Assembly (NCBI GenBank): GCA_029570835.1
Contig: JAKPTX010000205.1
Location: 1-64,000, forward strand
DNA from: Bacteroidota bacterium
Lineage (GTDB): Bacteria > Bacteroidota > Bacteroidia > Bacteroidales > WCHB1-69
Direction: 5' to 3'
Length of the DNA stretch: 64,000 nt
Under the pieces are notes generated by a model that was given only the letters and a program-made list of their open reading frames with translations, made no database searches and had not been told where the DNA came from. Below, piece after piece: positions 44,983 to 54,264 of the stretch. Numbering within the stretch: the first letter of the stretch is position 1; each line of letters opens with the position of its first letter. The position numbers and the translations under genes were made by a program.

Positions 44983-45534
44983 TTAATGGCTTTCTATAAA
45001 TTCTTCAATCTTTTTTACTGCAAAATGATATGATGTTTTCAATGCTCCAACAGAGGTTCCTAAAACTTTAGACATCTCTTCATAGGGCATCTCATCATAG
45101 TAGCGTAAAGTAAAGACCACTCTCTGTTTTTCAGGTAAAGACTGAATCCCTTTCTGTATCAATTCAACAATTTGTTCACTGGAAATAGATTGTTCGGCAT
45201 CAGGAATCGAATTCAAAATCCTGGTTACATATTCTTCGTCATCCAACTGAAGCATCCTTTTCTTTTTTTCAATAAAAGTTAACGATTCATTAACAGAAAT
45301 TCTAGTAATCCATGTTTTAAGGGATGATTCACCTCTAAAAGAGGAAAGATTGTTCCATAACTTAATCAATACATTTTGAGTAATATCATCTGCATCTTCA
45401 TGAACATATACAATACGGCGTATTGTCTGATAAATATTTGTGTTATACTTACGCATCAATAACCCAAATGCTTTCTCTTTAGTTTTTTCAGAGGCAAAAA
45501 GTTCAAGAATTTGATCGTCTGAGATATGATTCAT
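44983..45534 (-). CDS. ECF-type RNA polymerase sigma factor
   Basis: 183 aa with region 2 (DADDITQNVLIKLWNNLSSFRGESSLKTWITRISVN, about 46-80) and region 4 (LPEKQRVVFTLRYYDEMPYEEMSKVLGTSVGALKTSYHFAVKKI, about 133-176). It would direct transcription of a stress or envelope regulon, held in check by the downstream membrane protein. It starts 18 nt after the transketolase-half gene and shares its transcript. Confidence 0.92.
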   Translation of the reverse strand: MNHISDDQILELFASEKTKEKAFGLLMRKYNTNIYQTIRRIVYVHEDADDITQNVLIKLWNNLSSFRGESSLKTWITRISVNESLTFIEKKKRMLQLDDEEYVTRILNSIPDAEQSISSEQIVELIQKGIQSLPEKQRVVFTLRYYDEMPYEEMSKVLGTSVGALKTSYHFAVKKIEEFIESH

Positions 45535-45552
45535 GGAACAAACAATGGTAAC

Positions 45553-46506
45553 TTATAAGCGCTGACGTACATTTTTAACTGCATCGACAATATTAGAAGC
45601 ATCTAAGCCAAACTCCTTCAGTAGTTGTTCAGGAGTTCCGGATTCTCCAAATTGGTCATCAACTGCGACATATTCGATGAGTGTTGGTAATTTTCTTGAT
45701 AGCAACTGAGCAATGGAATCACCCAGACCACCATTCATCAAATGCTCTTCTGCAGTAACTACACATCTCGTTTTTGCCACACTTCGAAGAATCGCTTCAT
45801 TATCCAACGGTTTGATTGTGTGAATATTGATTACTTCAGCTGAAACTCCTTCATTTTGAAGTTGTTGCGCTGCAACTAATGCGTGCCATACTAAATGTCC
45901 AGTTGCGAAAATGGAAACATCATTCCCTTCTCTCAATTGAATTGCTTTTCCTATTATAAAAGGTTGGTCAACAGGTGTGAAGTTAGGCACGGCTGGTCTT
46001 CCAAAACGCAAATATACAGGTCCAATATGTTTAGCTGCGGCAAAAGTAGCTGCTTTTGTTTGGTTGTAATCACAAGGATTTAACACCACCATATTAGGTA
46101 ACATTTTCATCAATCCAATATCCTCCATAATTTGATGCGTTGCTCCATCTTCACCCAATGTAATTCCCGCATGAGATGCTGCAATTTTGACATTGGTATT
46201 AGAATAGGCAACCACCATTCTGATTTGATCATACACTCTTCCTGTTACAAATCCCGCAAAACTTCCGGCAAATGGAATTTTTCCGCTCAATGCCAAACCA
46301 GCAGCAATACCTATCATATTAGCCTCTGCAATTCCTGTTTGAACAAAACGTTCCGGAAACTCTTTAGCAAAATGGTTCATTTTCAAGGAACCTGTCAAAT
46401 CCGCACAAAGTGCAAACAGATCGGGATTGGTTCTTCCTAACTCCAACAAGGCATCTCCAAATCCGGATCGTGTATCTTTAAATTCTTTACAGTCAAGTAA
46501 TTCCAT
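45553..46506 (-). CDS. Transketolase, C-terminal subunit
   Basis: 317 aa covering the pyrimidine-binding and C-terminal domains of transketolase. FVQTGIAEANMIGIAAGLALSG contains the catalytic Glu that activates thiamine diphosphate. SHAGITLGEDGATHQIMEDIGLMK and EEHLMNGGLGDSIAQLL are also typical. In organisms with split transketolase the N-terminal ThDP-phosphate-binding half is normally the preceding gene. Here the preceding gene is an unrelated beta-barrel behind a terminator, so the partner must be elsewhere. It is the first gene of an operon with the ECF sigma module. Confidence 0.88.
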   Translation of the reverse strand: MELLDCKEFKDTRSGFGDALLELGRTNPDLFALCADLTGSLKMNHFAKEFPERFVQTGIAEANMIGIAAGLALSGKIPFAGSFAGFVTGRVYDQIRMVVAYSNTNVKIAASHAGITLGEDGATHQIMEDIGLMKMLPNMVVLNPCDYNQTKAATFAAAKHIGPVYLRFGRPAVPNFTPVDQPFIIGKAIQLREGNDVSIFATGHLVWHALVAAQQLQNEGVSAEVINIHTIKPLDNEAILRSVAKTRCVVTAEEHLMNGGLGDSIAQLLSRKLPTLIEYVAVDDQFGESGTPEQLLKEFGLDASNIVDAVKNVRQRL

Positions 46507-46523
46507 ATTACAACTTTTTTTTG

Positions 46524-46531
46524 CAAATATA
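46524..46531 (-). promoter_or_regulatory. -7 box of the transketolase-sigma operon
   Basis: Minus-strand TATATTTGC, 17 nt upstream of the ATG and directly after the upstream gene's terminator. Confidence 0.65.
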
Positions 46532-46539
46532 AATAAAAA

Positions 46540-46572
46540 AACAAAATGAACTTACCATAAGTTCATTTTGTT
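46540..46572 (-). terminator. Terminator of the beta-barrel gene
   Basis: Perfect 15-bp stem AACAAAATGAACTTA/TAAGTTCATTTTGTT with loop CCA and a T run on the minus strand. Confidence 0.85.
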
Positions 46573-46600
46573 TTTTTAGTGTATTCAATCCTTCAAAATG

Positions 46601-47263
46601 TTAAAACAAATATGCAGCAGATACAGAAAGAACATTCATTTTAAAACTACAATTTTCAGGATAGATGGGTGTAAGGTTTGCTAACCCTATTGCATACTGA
46701 ACAGAAATTTGAAAATGTTTTACATCAAAACCAGCTCCAATATTTAATCCCATATCAAATGGTTTCATATGATCGCCTTTTTCTGATCCAAATTTTATTT
46801 TATCTTTTGTTATCTTTGGTTCCACTACGGATAATTCTTCTCTATTAGTCCAATTTCCTGCAATACCATAAGAAAAATAGGGTCCTACATATCCAAAAAT
46901 AGCAGAATTAGAGATCGGCAATTTAAACATTATATGAAGTGGAATTTCAATAAAATAAGGGTTGAAAGTAAATTTATTTGTATATCCAGCTACTTCTGTT
47001 GTTTGTGTATAACCTTTAGAACAGAAGAATAAACCTGGATTAAAATACAAGTTAGCAATCAGTGGAATCTCAGAAGTAAATCCAACATGAAAACCCACAT
47101 GAGTACCGAGATCCTCTTTGTACTCAGTTCCCAAAAGGGTGTATTTCTTTGTCATCATTGAAAAATTTGCTCCTGCTTTTACTCCAACTCGAGTTTGTGC
47201 AGATACCTGACTTACAGTCAAAATGCTCAATAGAGCCATTACAATAATTAATCTTCTTTTCAT
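46601..47263 (-). CDS. Outer-membrane beta-barrel (porin/PorT-like) protein
   Basis: 220 aa from the ATG at 47263, which gives a signal peptide ending VSAQT. The upstream in-frame start at 47320 would fall on the promoter and is rejected. The mature protein begins RVGVKAGANFS and alternates strand-like segments with aromatic girdle residues, ending in VSAAYLF with a C-terminal Phe. This is the PF13568-like outer-membrane beta-barrel pattern of Bacteroidetes. Cargo is unknown. Confidence 0.82.
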   Translation of the reverse strand: MKRRLIIVMALLSILTVSQVSAQTRVGVKAGANFSMMTKKYTLLGTEYKEDLGTHVGFHVGFTSEIPLIANLYFNPGLFFCSKGYTQTTEVAGYTNKFTFNPYFIEIPLHIMFKLPISNSAIFGYVGPYFSYGIAGNWTNREELSVVEPKITKDKIKFGSEKGDHMKPFDMGLNIGAGFDVKHFQISVQYAIGLANLTPIYPENCSFKMNVLSVSAAYLF

Positions 47264-47317
47264 ATTATTAAGTTTTAAAATTTTTTCATTTAATATTTCT
47301 CCCCAAATTTGGATCGG

Positions 47318-47325
47318 CAAAGTTA
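47318..47325 (-). promoter_or_regulatory. -7 box of the beta-barrel gene
   Basis: Minus-strand TAACTTTGC, 54 nt upstream of the chosen ATG. Confidence 0.6.
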
Positions 47326-47372
47326 TGTGTTTTTTTTACATTTTTGACACTTTTTATATCATGTTTTTTATA

Positions 47373-47380
47373 TACATTTG
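47373..47380 (+). promoter_or_regulatory. -7 box of the DHOD-like/rubredoxin transcript
   Basis: TACATTTG, 36 nt upstream of the DHOD-like ATG; divergent from the beta-barrel promoter. Confidence 0.5.
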
Positions 47381-47416
47381 TAGTTTGAAATAAAGAGCAA
47401 ACAAAAATAGAGATTT

Positions 47417-48400
47417 ATGGTTGACTTAAAAACAACTTATGCGGGCTTATCCATTGAAAATCCAGTAGTTATTGCCAGTTGCGGATTCACCGGAAACATT
47501 GAATCAATTAAAAAGGTGATTGCATATCATCCGGGTGCTTTAGTATTAAAATCCCTTTTTGAAGAGCAAATCATGGCGGAATCAAGTAAGGGTATCAACC
47601 TCAACGACTACGGTTACCCGGAATCATTAGACTATATCAAGGAATATACTCGCATGAACAACCTCAATAAATACCTGGAGTTGATTCGTGAAGCTAAAAA
47701 GTTGAGTAGTATTCCGATAATTGCCAGCATTAACTGTGTAACTTCAAACGAGTGGATCTCCTTTGTAAAAAAGATTCAAGATGCAGGTGCAGATGCTATT
47801 GAACTCAATATATCATTGCTCTCTTCCAATCCTCATATTACTTCCGAAGAGATAGAAAGTACCTACTTCAAGATTGTCAATAAGATAGCTGAGATCGCTA
47901 TAATTCCTGTTACTCTTAAAATGAGTAATAGTTCCAATAGTTTGGCTTATCTGTTAACCCGTTTGGATCGTTATAATAATGTAAAAGGATTTGTACTATT
48001 CAATCGCCACTATTGTCCGGATATTGACATTCACAATGAAAAGGTTGTACAAGCATCTGTTTTTTCTTCCTCTTCCGACTATGCTGAAACACTTCGATGG
48101 GTTGCTATTTTATCCGGAAAACTTAAAAAAGATATTGCTGCTACATCAGGTATTCACAATGGAGAGACTGCAGTGAAATTTCTTTTGGCAGGTGCTCAGG
48201 TTGTACAGATCTCAAGTGTTTTGTACAAAAATGATCTTTCTGTAATCCAAACTATCAAAGAGGAAATCGGAAACTGGATGAAAAGCAAAGGGTACAAAAC
48301 CATTGATGAGTTTCGCGGCAAATTAAGTATGGATCAGGTTGAGCATCCTGAAGTTTTTGAAAGAATTCAATTTATGAAATACTTTGCCTCTGTAGAGTAA
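47417..48400 (+). CDS. Dihydroorotate dehydrogenase-like flavoprotein
   Basis: TIM-barrel FMN protein of 327 aa of the dihydroorotate dehydrogenase-like group. It starts MVDLKTTYAGLSIENPVVIASCGFTG and has the DAIELNIS and IIASINCVTSNEW segments on the barrel strands. PVTLKMSNS supplies the phosphate-side Lys, and GAQVVQISSVLYKND is the C-terminal phosphate-binding region. These paralogues are distinct from PyrD and their substrate is unknown. Rubredoxin follows 52 nt later with no separate promoter seen, so an electron-transfer link is possible. Confidence 0.85.
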   Translation: MVDLKTTYAGLSIENPVVIASCGFTGNIESIKKVIAYHPGALVLKSLFEEQIMAESSKGINLNDYGYPESLDYIKEYTRMNNLNKYLELIREAKKLSSIPIIASINCVTSNEWISFVKKIQDAGADAIELNISLLSSNPHITSEEIESTYFKIVNKIAEIAIIPVTLKMSNSSNSLAYLLTRLDRYNNVKGFVLFNRHYCPDIDIHNEKVVQASVFSSSSDYAETLRWVAILSGKLKKDIAATSGIHNGETAVKFLLAGAQVVQISSVLYKNDLSVIQTIKEEIGNWMKSKGYKTIDEFRGKLSMDQVEHPEVFERIQFMKYFASVE

Positions 48401-48452
48401 TCTACAGATGAGCAATCTTTAAAATAATTATTAACCTGAAAATTAAAAAACT

Positions 48453-48611
48453 ATGAATTACGTATGCGTTGTATGTGGTTATGTTTATGACCCGGCAGTA
48501 GGTGATGTTGAAAATGGAATCCAACCAGGAACCCAATTTGAAGATCTTCCAGATGATTGGACTTGTCCACTTTGCGGAGTAGGAAAAGAGGATTTTGAAC
48601 CTGAAGAATAA
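48453..48611 (+). CDS. Rubredoxin
   Basis: 52-aa iron protein, small but unmistakable. Two CxxC knuckles are present, [14 protein letters not shown] near the N-terminus and [13 protein letters not shown] near the C-terminus, with the conserved PDDW between them. They form the Fe(SCys)4 site used for one-electron transfer. In anaerobes rubredoxin feeds rubrerythrin and related peroxide/superoxide reductases. It lies 52 nt after the DHOD-like gene and is followed by a terminator. Confidence 0.96.
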   Translation: MNYVCVVCGYVYDPAVGDVENGIQPGTQFEDLPDDWTCPLCGVGKEDFEPEE

Positions 48612-48657
48612 TCAAACCTACATAAGAGTTCTCGTGAAAGGACTCATAATAAAGCAA

Positions 48658-48687
48658 AAGGCGATCATTTGGTCGCCTTATTTTTTT
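48658..48687 (+). terminator. Terminator after rubredoxin
   Basis: Stem AAGGCGA/TCGCCTT around a TCATTTGG loop, followed by ATTTTTTTAT. It lies against the 3' end of the convergent glycosyltransferase gene. Confidence 0.8.
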
Positions 48688-49804
48688 ATAAATTTTTGTA
48701 AATTTTTTGTAGTACCAACTCTTCTTTTTGCCAATTGAGTTCTTGTGTTGCTTGTACACAATTTTCTTTGTAGCGTGCATAACGTTTCGGATCCTGTAAA
48801 ATCCCATTGATGGCAGTCGCTACTGATTGAGGTGAAAGATCATCTATCACCACGCCTACTTCATAAGTCTCAATAATTCGTTTACGTTCCGGTAAATTGG
48901 AAGCAACAATAGGAATGTAGGCATGAATATATTCGAACAGTTTATTAGGTAAACTATAATAGTGATTAGGACTTACGTTTTTATCAAACGTAACACCCAG
49001 TTCCGCTATTTGAGTATATTTTCTCAATGTTTCCGGTGCTACTCTTCCGGTAAAAATTACTTTATCTTCCAACTGATGCTCTTTGACCCAACTTTTAAGA
49101 TCCGGAACCATATCCCCATCACCTACAATAAGTATTACTGACTGCTCTATATAGGGCGCTGCCTGAACAATTTCCTCTCCTCCCCGATCCCTATGAATGG
49201 CATTTCCTTGAAATATGACCACTTTTTGATCTAACGGAATACCTAACTCCAACTTTAACTCATCTTTATTAATTGGCTTATATTCACGTAGTAGCGGAAT
49301 GTTACGTACCAAATGTACCTCTTTACCGTATTCTTCACGATAGAGATCTACTATCGATTGACTTACTGTTATAATATGATCTAATTGGGGGAAACACCAT
49401 TTTTCAATCTGTGTCCATACCCATTTCACAGGGGCTCGGTGCTGAATCTCGAGAACACCCAGGAAATATTCATGTGAGTCATAAACCAATTTCTTCCGCC
49501 GAATTTTAGACACCAACAAATTCGGAAGCAAGGTATCAAGGTCATTAGCTACTAAAATATCAGTTTTTTGGAATAAGAGATAGAAAAAGAGTCGTAAATT
49601 GAACTCTGCATAACAAAAAGGTCCTTTTTTAAACAAGAGATGAATCCTTTTTGTTTTATATACACGTTTCACTTTGGGAGATTTCCAATAACGTCTCCCT
49701 ACCAACTTCACATCAAACCCCATCCCAATCAGGGAATTGCACACTTTATCAAGCCTCTGATCACTATAAAGATCATTGATAACAGAAAGAGTCACTGTAG
49801 CCAT
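48686..49804 (-). CDS. Glycosyltransferase, GT4/GT-B fold
   Basis: 372 aa. The N-terminal Rossmann half begins VTLSVINDLYSDQRLDKVCNSL. The C-terminal nucleotide-sugar half contains GNAIHRDRGGEEIVQAAPYI, ILVGDGDMVPDL and the E-x7-E region (ELGVTFDKNVSPNHYYSLPNKLFEYIHAYIPIVASNLPE). It probably builds surface polysaccharide or glycolipid; donor and acceptor are unknown. It follows secA by 18 nt on the same strand and may be read through from it. Confidence 0.85.
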   Translation of the reverse strand: MATVTLSVINDLYSDQRLDKVCNSLIGMGFDVKLVGRRYWKSPKVKRVYKTKRIHLLFKKGPFCYAEFNLRLFFYLLFQKTDILVANDLDTLLPNLLVSKIRRKKLVYDSHEYFLGVLEIQHRAPVKWVWTQIEKWCFPQLDHIITVSQSIVDLYREEYGKEVHLVRNIPLLREYKPINKDELKLELGIPLDQKVVIFQGNAIHRDRGGEEIVQAAPYIEQSVILIVGDGDMVPDLKSWVKEHQLEDKVIFTGRVAPETLRKYTQIAELGVTFDKNVSPNHYYSLPNKLFEYIHAYIPIVASNLPERKRIIETYEVGVVIDDLSPQSVATAINGILQDPKRYARYKENCVQATQELNWQKEELVLQKIYKNL

Positions 49805-49822
49805 AATCAGAGCAATTTACTC

Positions 49823-52800
49823 CTATCTCCCGTGACAATGTTTATATTTCTTACCACTTCCACATGGACAAGGTTCATTTCTTCCCACCTTTTTCTCAAC
49901 ACGTATCGGAGCATTACCTTTTCCTCCGGCAACTGATTTGCCGCCGCCCAGCTCTTCACGACCTGTTTGCAACTTCTTAGTTTCTGATTCAGGTAGCTGT
50001 GCCTCCTTAAGCTGTGGTTGTTCTTGAACAGGAAGTCCCCCTTTATTTAAAAATCCGACAATTTCCTGATTAATATCATTCAAAAGCGTATCAAACAGAT
50101 TAAAAGACTCTAATTTATAAATCAACAGAGGATCTTTTTGTTCATAAGATGCATTTTGAACACTCTGCTTCAAGTCATCCATCTCACGAAGGTGATCTTT
50201 CCACATATTATCTATCACAGAAAGAGTAATTCCCTTCTCAATGGAAAGAATCATTTCGCGACCGTCAGTTTCAATAGATTTTTTTAATGGAGCAACCACG
50301 TTAAGGGTTTTTACTCCGTCAGTAATTGGAATACCAATCAACTCTATCCGACCTCCACTATCATGTGCTACACGCTTCAAAACGGGTAATGCTTGCTGTG
50401 CAAGGTGTTGCATTTTTACCTTGTAGTTAGGATAAACTGCATCATAAAGCTGATCAATCAACAATTGTGGTTTCTGTTGTATAAACTGATCATATGAAAA
50501 AGGCGATTCCATACCAAAGATGGATATTACTTGCGTGGAAAAATAGTCAAAATCCCTATTGCCATAGTTATCTTCCACTAATTTAACGCACACATCGTAG
50601 AACATATCCGAAATATCAATCGCCAAACGATCTCCAAAGAGGGCATTGTTACGTTTACGGTAAATGGTACTCCGCTGTTTATTCATTACATCATCGTACT
50701 CGAGTAATCGTTTTCTGATACCGAAGTTATTCTCTTCCACCTTCTTCTGCGCTCTCTCTATCGACTTTGTGATCATACCATGCTGGATCACTTCCCCATC
50801 CTTCAAGCCCATTCTATCCATAACTTTAGAAATTCGGTCTGAACCGAAAAGACGCATCAAATCATCTTCAAGTGAAACGTAAAACTGGGAGCTACCCGGA
50901 TCACCCTGACGACCGGCACGTCCACGGAGCTGCCTATCCACTCGTCTGGAATCGTGTCTTTCGGTACCTATAATTGCCAATCCACCTGCTTCTTTGACAC
51001 CAGGTCCCAACTTAATGTCGGTACCCCTACCTGCCATATTGGTAGAGATCGTTACAGTCCCGGGCTGTCCCGCTTCTGCTACAATATCTGCTTCTTTTTG
51101 GTGCAATTTAGCATTCAAAACATTATGTTTAATCTTACGAGTACTCAAAACACGTGAGAGTAACTCTGAGATTTCAACCGAAGTTGTTCCGACCAATACA
51201 GGACGTTTATCTTCGTGCAGTCTAATAATTTCATCTATCACTGCAGCATATTTCTCCCGCTTAGTTTTATACACAAAATCTTCCGAATCGATACGAGCAA
51301 TAGGTCTATTTGTAGGAATCACTACGACATCCAATTTGTAGATATCCCAAAACTCACCCGCTTCCGTTTCTGCAGTACCCGTCATCCCAGCCAATTTTTT
51401 GTACATTCTAAAATAGTTTTGAAGCGTAATGGTTGCATAGGTTTGGGTTGCTGCTTCCACTTTCACATTCTCCTTAGCTTCAATAGCCTGATGCAAACCA
51501 TCAGAATATCTTCTCCCCTCCATAATACGACCGGTTTGCTCATCCACAATCTTCACCTTATTATCCATGATCACATACTCTACATCTTTTTCAAACATAG
51601 TGTACGCTTTCAATAATTGATGAATAGTATGAATTCTTTCAGATGCAATCGAGAAATTGCGGTAGATATCATTTTTACGATTCGTCTTTTCTTGCGGATC
51701 AAGATTCAGTTTTTCAAGTTCTGCAATTTCAGCACCTACATCAGGAATTAAAAACATTTTAGATTCTTCTGTTGTTCTGGAAACCAGATCAATTCCCTTT
51801 TCAGTAATATCCACTGAGTTTAACTTCTCTTCAATCACAAAATAGAGTTCCTTATCAATAATCGGCATATTTCTATTTTGTTGTTGCATATAGAAGCCTT
51901 CTGTTCTAAGGAGTAGTTGTTTCATACCGGGTTCACTCAAAAACTTGATGAGTGCTTTATTTTTAGGCAATCCACGATGGGCTCTCAGCAAGAGAATTGC
52001 TGCTTCTTCCTCAGGTTTTGGATCGGGATTCTCTGCCAACAAGGCTTTAGCTTGTGCCAACACCTCATTAATCATCGATCTTTGTGCATTATATAACTTC
52101 TCAATAATCGGTTTGTAAACATGAAACTCCTGTTGTTCTCCTCTAGGGGTAGGGCCGGAAATAATCAATGGGGTTCTTGCGTCGTCAATCAAAACGGAGT
52201 CCACCTCATCGACAATGGCATAGTTGTGGGGTCTTTGAACTAGCTCCCCAATATTACCCGCCATATTATCGCGCAAATAATCAAACCCAAACTCATTATT
52301 CGTTCCGTAGGTAATATCAGCCAAATATGCTTTTTTACGCTCCTCCGAGTGAGGTTGGTGTTTGTCAATACAGTCCACGGTTAAGCCATGAAACTCAAAA
52401 ATTAATCCCATCCATTCAGAGTCACGTTTTGCAAGATAATCATTCACTGTTACCACGTGCACTCCTTTCCCCGGAAGCGCATTAAGATAAACGGGCAGTG
52501 TTGCTACGAGAGTTTTACCCTCTCCCGTTCCCATCTCTGCTATTTTCCCTTGATGTAAGACAGTTCCACCAATAATTTGGACATCATAGTGACACATATC
52601 CCATTTCAGCATATTTCCACCTGCCGACCAGGTAGAACTATAAATCGCCTGATCACCCTCAATATGTACCGTTTCTCTATATGCTGCAATATCACGATCC
52701 ATATCTGTTGCAGTAACCACAACCTGATCACTCTCCTTAAAACGTCTGGCAGTCTCTTTGATCACCGCATAAGCTTCCGGTAAAATTTCATCCAAAATAT

Positions 52801-53104
52801 TCTGAGTTTTATCGTACGCTTTCTTTTCCAGGTTTTCCAACTCTTTATATAATACTTCCGACTCCTCAACATCAATATCGTAGCGTATATCCAATTCGTT
52901 TTTAATCTCCTGAATTCGAGATTCTTCAGTTTGAATTGCAGTTGCAATTCTATTTTTAAACTCAGTTGTAAGGGCTCTCAATTGATCATTAGAAAGATTC
53001 TCAATCTTTTTATGTGCTTCTAATGTAGCATTCAAATATGGGGTCAAGGCTTTTAAATCTCTATCAGCCTTAGAACCAAATAATTTAGTTAAAAAATTAG
53101 CCAT
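49823..53104 (-). CDS. secA: Protein translocase ATPase SecA
   Basis: 1093-aa motor of the Sec pathway. Walker [29 protein letters not shown], the [12 protein letters not shown] helicase motif and the C-terminal zinc/SecB-binding tail [13 protein letters not shown] are present. The length above 900 aa is due to Bacteroidetes-type insertions, such as the stretch after [15 protein letters not shown] single copy with its own promoter. Confidence 0.97.
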   Translation of the reverse strand: MANFLTKLFGSKADRDLKALTPYLNATLEAHKKIENLSNDQLRALTTEFKNRIATAIQTEESRIQEIKNELDIRYDIDVEESEVLYKELENLEKKAYDKTQNILDEILPEAYAVIKETARRFKESDQVVVTATDMDRDIAAYRETVHIEGDQAIYSSTWSAGGNMLKWDMCHYDVQIIGGTVLHQGKIAEMGTGEGKTLVATLPVYLNALPGKGVHVVTVNDYLAKRDSEWMGLIFEFHGLTVDCIDKHQPHSEERKKAYLADITYGTNNEFGFDYLRDNMAGNIGELVQRPHNYAIVDEVDSVLIDDARTPLIISGPTPRGEQQEFHVYKPIIEKLYNAQRSMINEVLAQAKALLAENPDPKPEEEAAILLLRAHRGLPKNKALIKFLSEPGMKQLLLRTEGFYMQQQNRNMPIIDKELYFVIEEKLNSVDITEKGIDLVSRTTEESKMFLIPDVGAEIAELEKLNLDPQEKTNRKNDIYRNFSIASERIHTIHQLLKAYTMFEKDVEYVIMDNKVKIVDEQTGRIMEGRRYSDGLHQAIEAKENVKVEAATQTYATITLQNYFRMYKKLAGMTGTAETEAGEFWDIYKLDVVVIPTNRPIARIDSEDFVYKTKREKYAAVIDEIIRLHEDKRPVLVGTTSVEISELLSRVLSTRKIKHNVLNAKLHQKEADIVAEAGQPGTVTISTNMAGRGTDIKLGPGVKEAGGLAIIGTERHDSRRVDRQLRGRAGRQGDPGSSQFYVSLEDDLMRLFGSDRISKVMDRMGLKDGEVIQHGMITKSIERAQKKVEENNFGIRKRLLEYDDVMNKQRSTIYRKRNNALFGDRLAIDISDMFYDVCVKLVEDNYGNRDFDYFSTQVISIFGMESPFSYDQFIQQKPQLLIDQLYDAVYPNYKVKMQHLAQQALPVLKRVAHDSGGRIELIGIPITDGVKTLNVVAPLKKSIETDGREMILSIEKGITLSVIDNMWKDHLREMDDLKQSVQNASYEQKDPLLIYKLESFNLFDTLLNDINQEIVGFLNKGGLPVQEQPQLKEAQLPESETKKLQTGREELGGGKSVAGGKGNAPIRVEKKVGRNEPCPCGSGKKYKHCHGR

Positions 53105-53127
53105 TTTTCAATCTTTAAAATTGAGTG

Positions 53128-53135
53128 CAAAGATA
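53128..53135 (-). promoter_or_regulatory. -7 box of the secA promoter
   Basis: Minus-strand TATCTTTGC, 23 nt upstream of the ATG. Confidence 0.65.
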
Positions 53136-53183
53136 CAAAAATTATTATAGTAAATTCTGTTGCTTAATGGCATTCTTGAAAGA

Positions 53184-53211
53184 CAAAAAACAACAGCGAC
53201 TTTACAGTCGC
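53184..53211 (-). terminator. Terminator of the lpxD-lpxC transcript
   Basis: Minus-strand hairpin GCGACT-GTAA-AGTCGC followed by TGTTGTTTTTTG, about 100 nt after the lpxC stop. Its stem shares the GCGACT core with the 33-nt palindromes, but the element is otherwise different. Confidence 0.65.
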
Positions 53212-53309
53212 CGTTATTCAAACCATTAACTTTTCCTTTTAATGCCTTATAGACACAAAGAACATATCCTCATACGTTCAGAAAAAGAAAAAGTTACAAT
53301 AAATAGTTA

Positions 53310-54230
53310 TTATTTTTTAGGGATCATCACTTCAGCAATCAATTTTGCAAATTCCGTATTAGCAAAGTGCCCCGGTTTTTTTGCAATAATATCACCTTTA
53401 ATAGGTTTCCCTAGAAGAAATAGATCACCAATCAAATCCAAAAGCTTGTGTCTGGCAGGTTCATTCAAATAACGCAGTTTCACATTATCAAGGGTTCCAT
53501 TCTTAGTTACTTGTACATCCCCAACTCCAAAAAACTGCGCCAACTGATCCAACTCTTCTTGTTTTGGTTTTTTATCCACAAAAACAATCGCATTATTTAG
53601 ATCCCCCCCTTTTATTAAATTATTTTTAACCAAAAATTGTAATTCATGAAGGAATACAAATGTTCTACTATCATACACATCGGGGACATACTGAGACAAA
53701 TCCTTAAGAGTAACACACTGACTCGCCAATGCATCAGTTCCATAATCAATAATTACAGTAAACTTTTGATGTTGTGAAGGCATGAGAATCAATTCGATCC
53801 CCTGATCAGGTTTCTCAAACATAACAACTTCTTCAACAGTATAATACTCTCTATTAGCCTGTTGAGACTGTATCCCAACTTTTTGAATTTTTTCTACATA
53901 TTCTTTTCCACTTCCATCCAGAATAGGAACCTCTTCATTGTCAATTTCAATCACCACATTATCAATTCCCATTCCCGAACATACAGAAAGTAGATGTTCC
54001 ACTGTTTTAACATCAACACCATCTTCTCTCAGGTTGGTACTTCGTGAAGTATCGGCTACATTATTGATATGAGCCCGAACAATAGGCTTACCTGGTAAGT
54101 CTATCCGTTGGAAGACTACTCCATGATTTTCAGGAGCCGGTTTAATAGTAATATTGGCTAATTTCCCTGTATGTAATCCTCGTCCAGAAAAGGCAACTTC
54201 TGCGGCGATTGTTTGTTGTTTTTGCGTCAT
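53310..54230 (-). CDS. lpxC: UDP-3-O-acyl-N-acetylglucosamine deacetylase
   Basis: Zinc deacetylase, the committed step of lipid A synthesis. AEVAFSGRGLHTGK (zinc-His region start), VKTVEHLLSVCSGMGIDN, KPKQEELDQL and RHKLLDLIGDLFLLG with the catalytic His are present. It is 306 aa and ends soon after the LpxC domain. In many Bacteroidetes LpxC is fused to a C-terminal FabZ dehydratase (about 460 aa); here that domain is absent and a terminator follows. It is 34 nt downstream of lpxD. Confidence 0.93.
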   Translation of the reverse strand: MTQKQQTIAAEVAFSGRGLHTGKLANITIKPAPENHGVVFQRIDLPGKPIVRAHINNVADTSRSTNLREDGVDVKTVEHLLSVCSGMGIDNVVIEIDNEEVPILDGSGKEYVEKIQKVGIQSQQANREYYTVEEVVMFEKPDQGIELILMPSQHQKFTVIIDYGTDALASQCVTLKDLSQYVPDVYDSRTFVFLHELQFLVKNNLIKGGDLNNAIVFVDKKPKQEELDQLAQFFGVGDVQVTKNGTLDNVKLRYLNEPARHKLLDLIGDLFLLGKPIKGDIIAKKPGHFANTEFAKLIAEVMIPKK

Positions 54231-54264
54231 AAATAAAAATTAATTCTAAATAAAAATAAAATTG

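Noticed and set aside
51215-51616. 133-codon plus-strand frame inside secA
   Set aside because: Shadow of the conserved secA coding sequence with no signals of its own.
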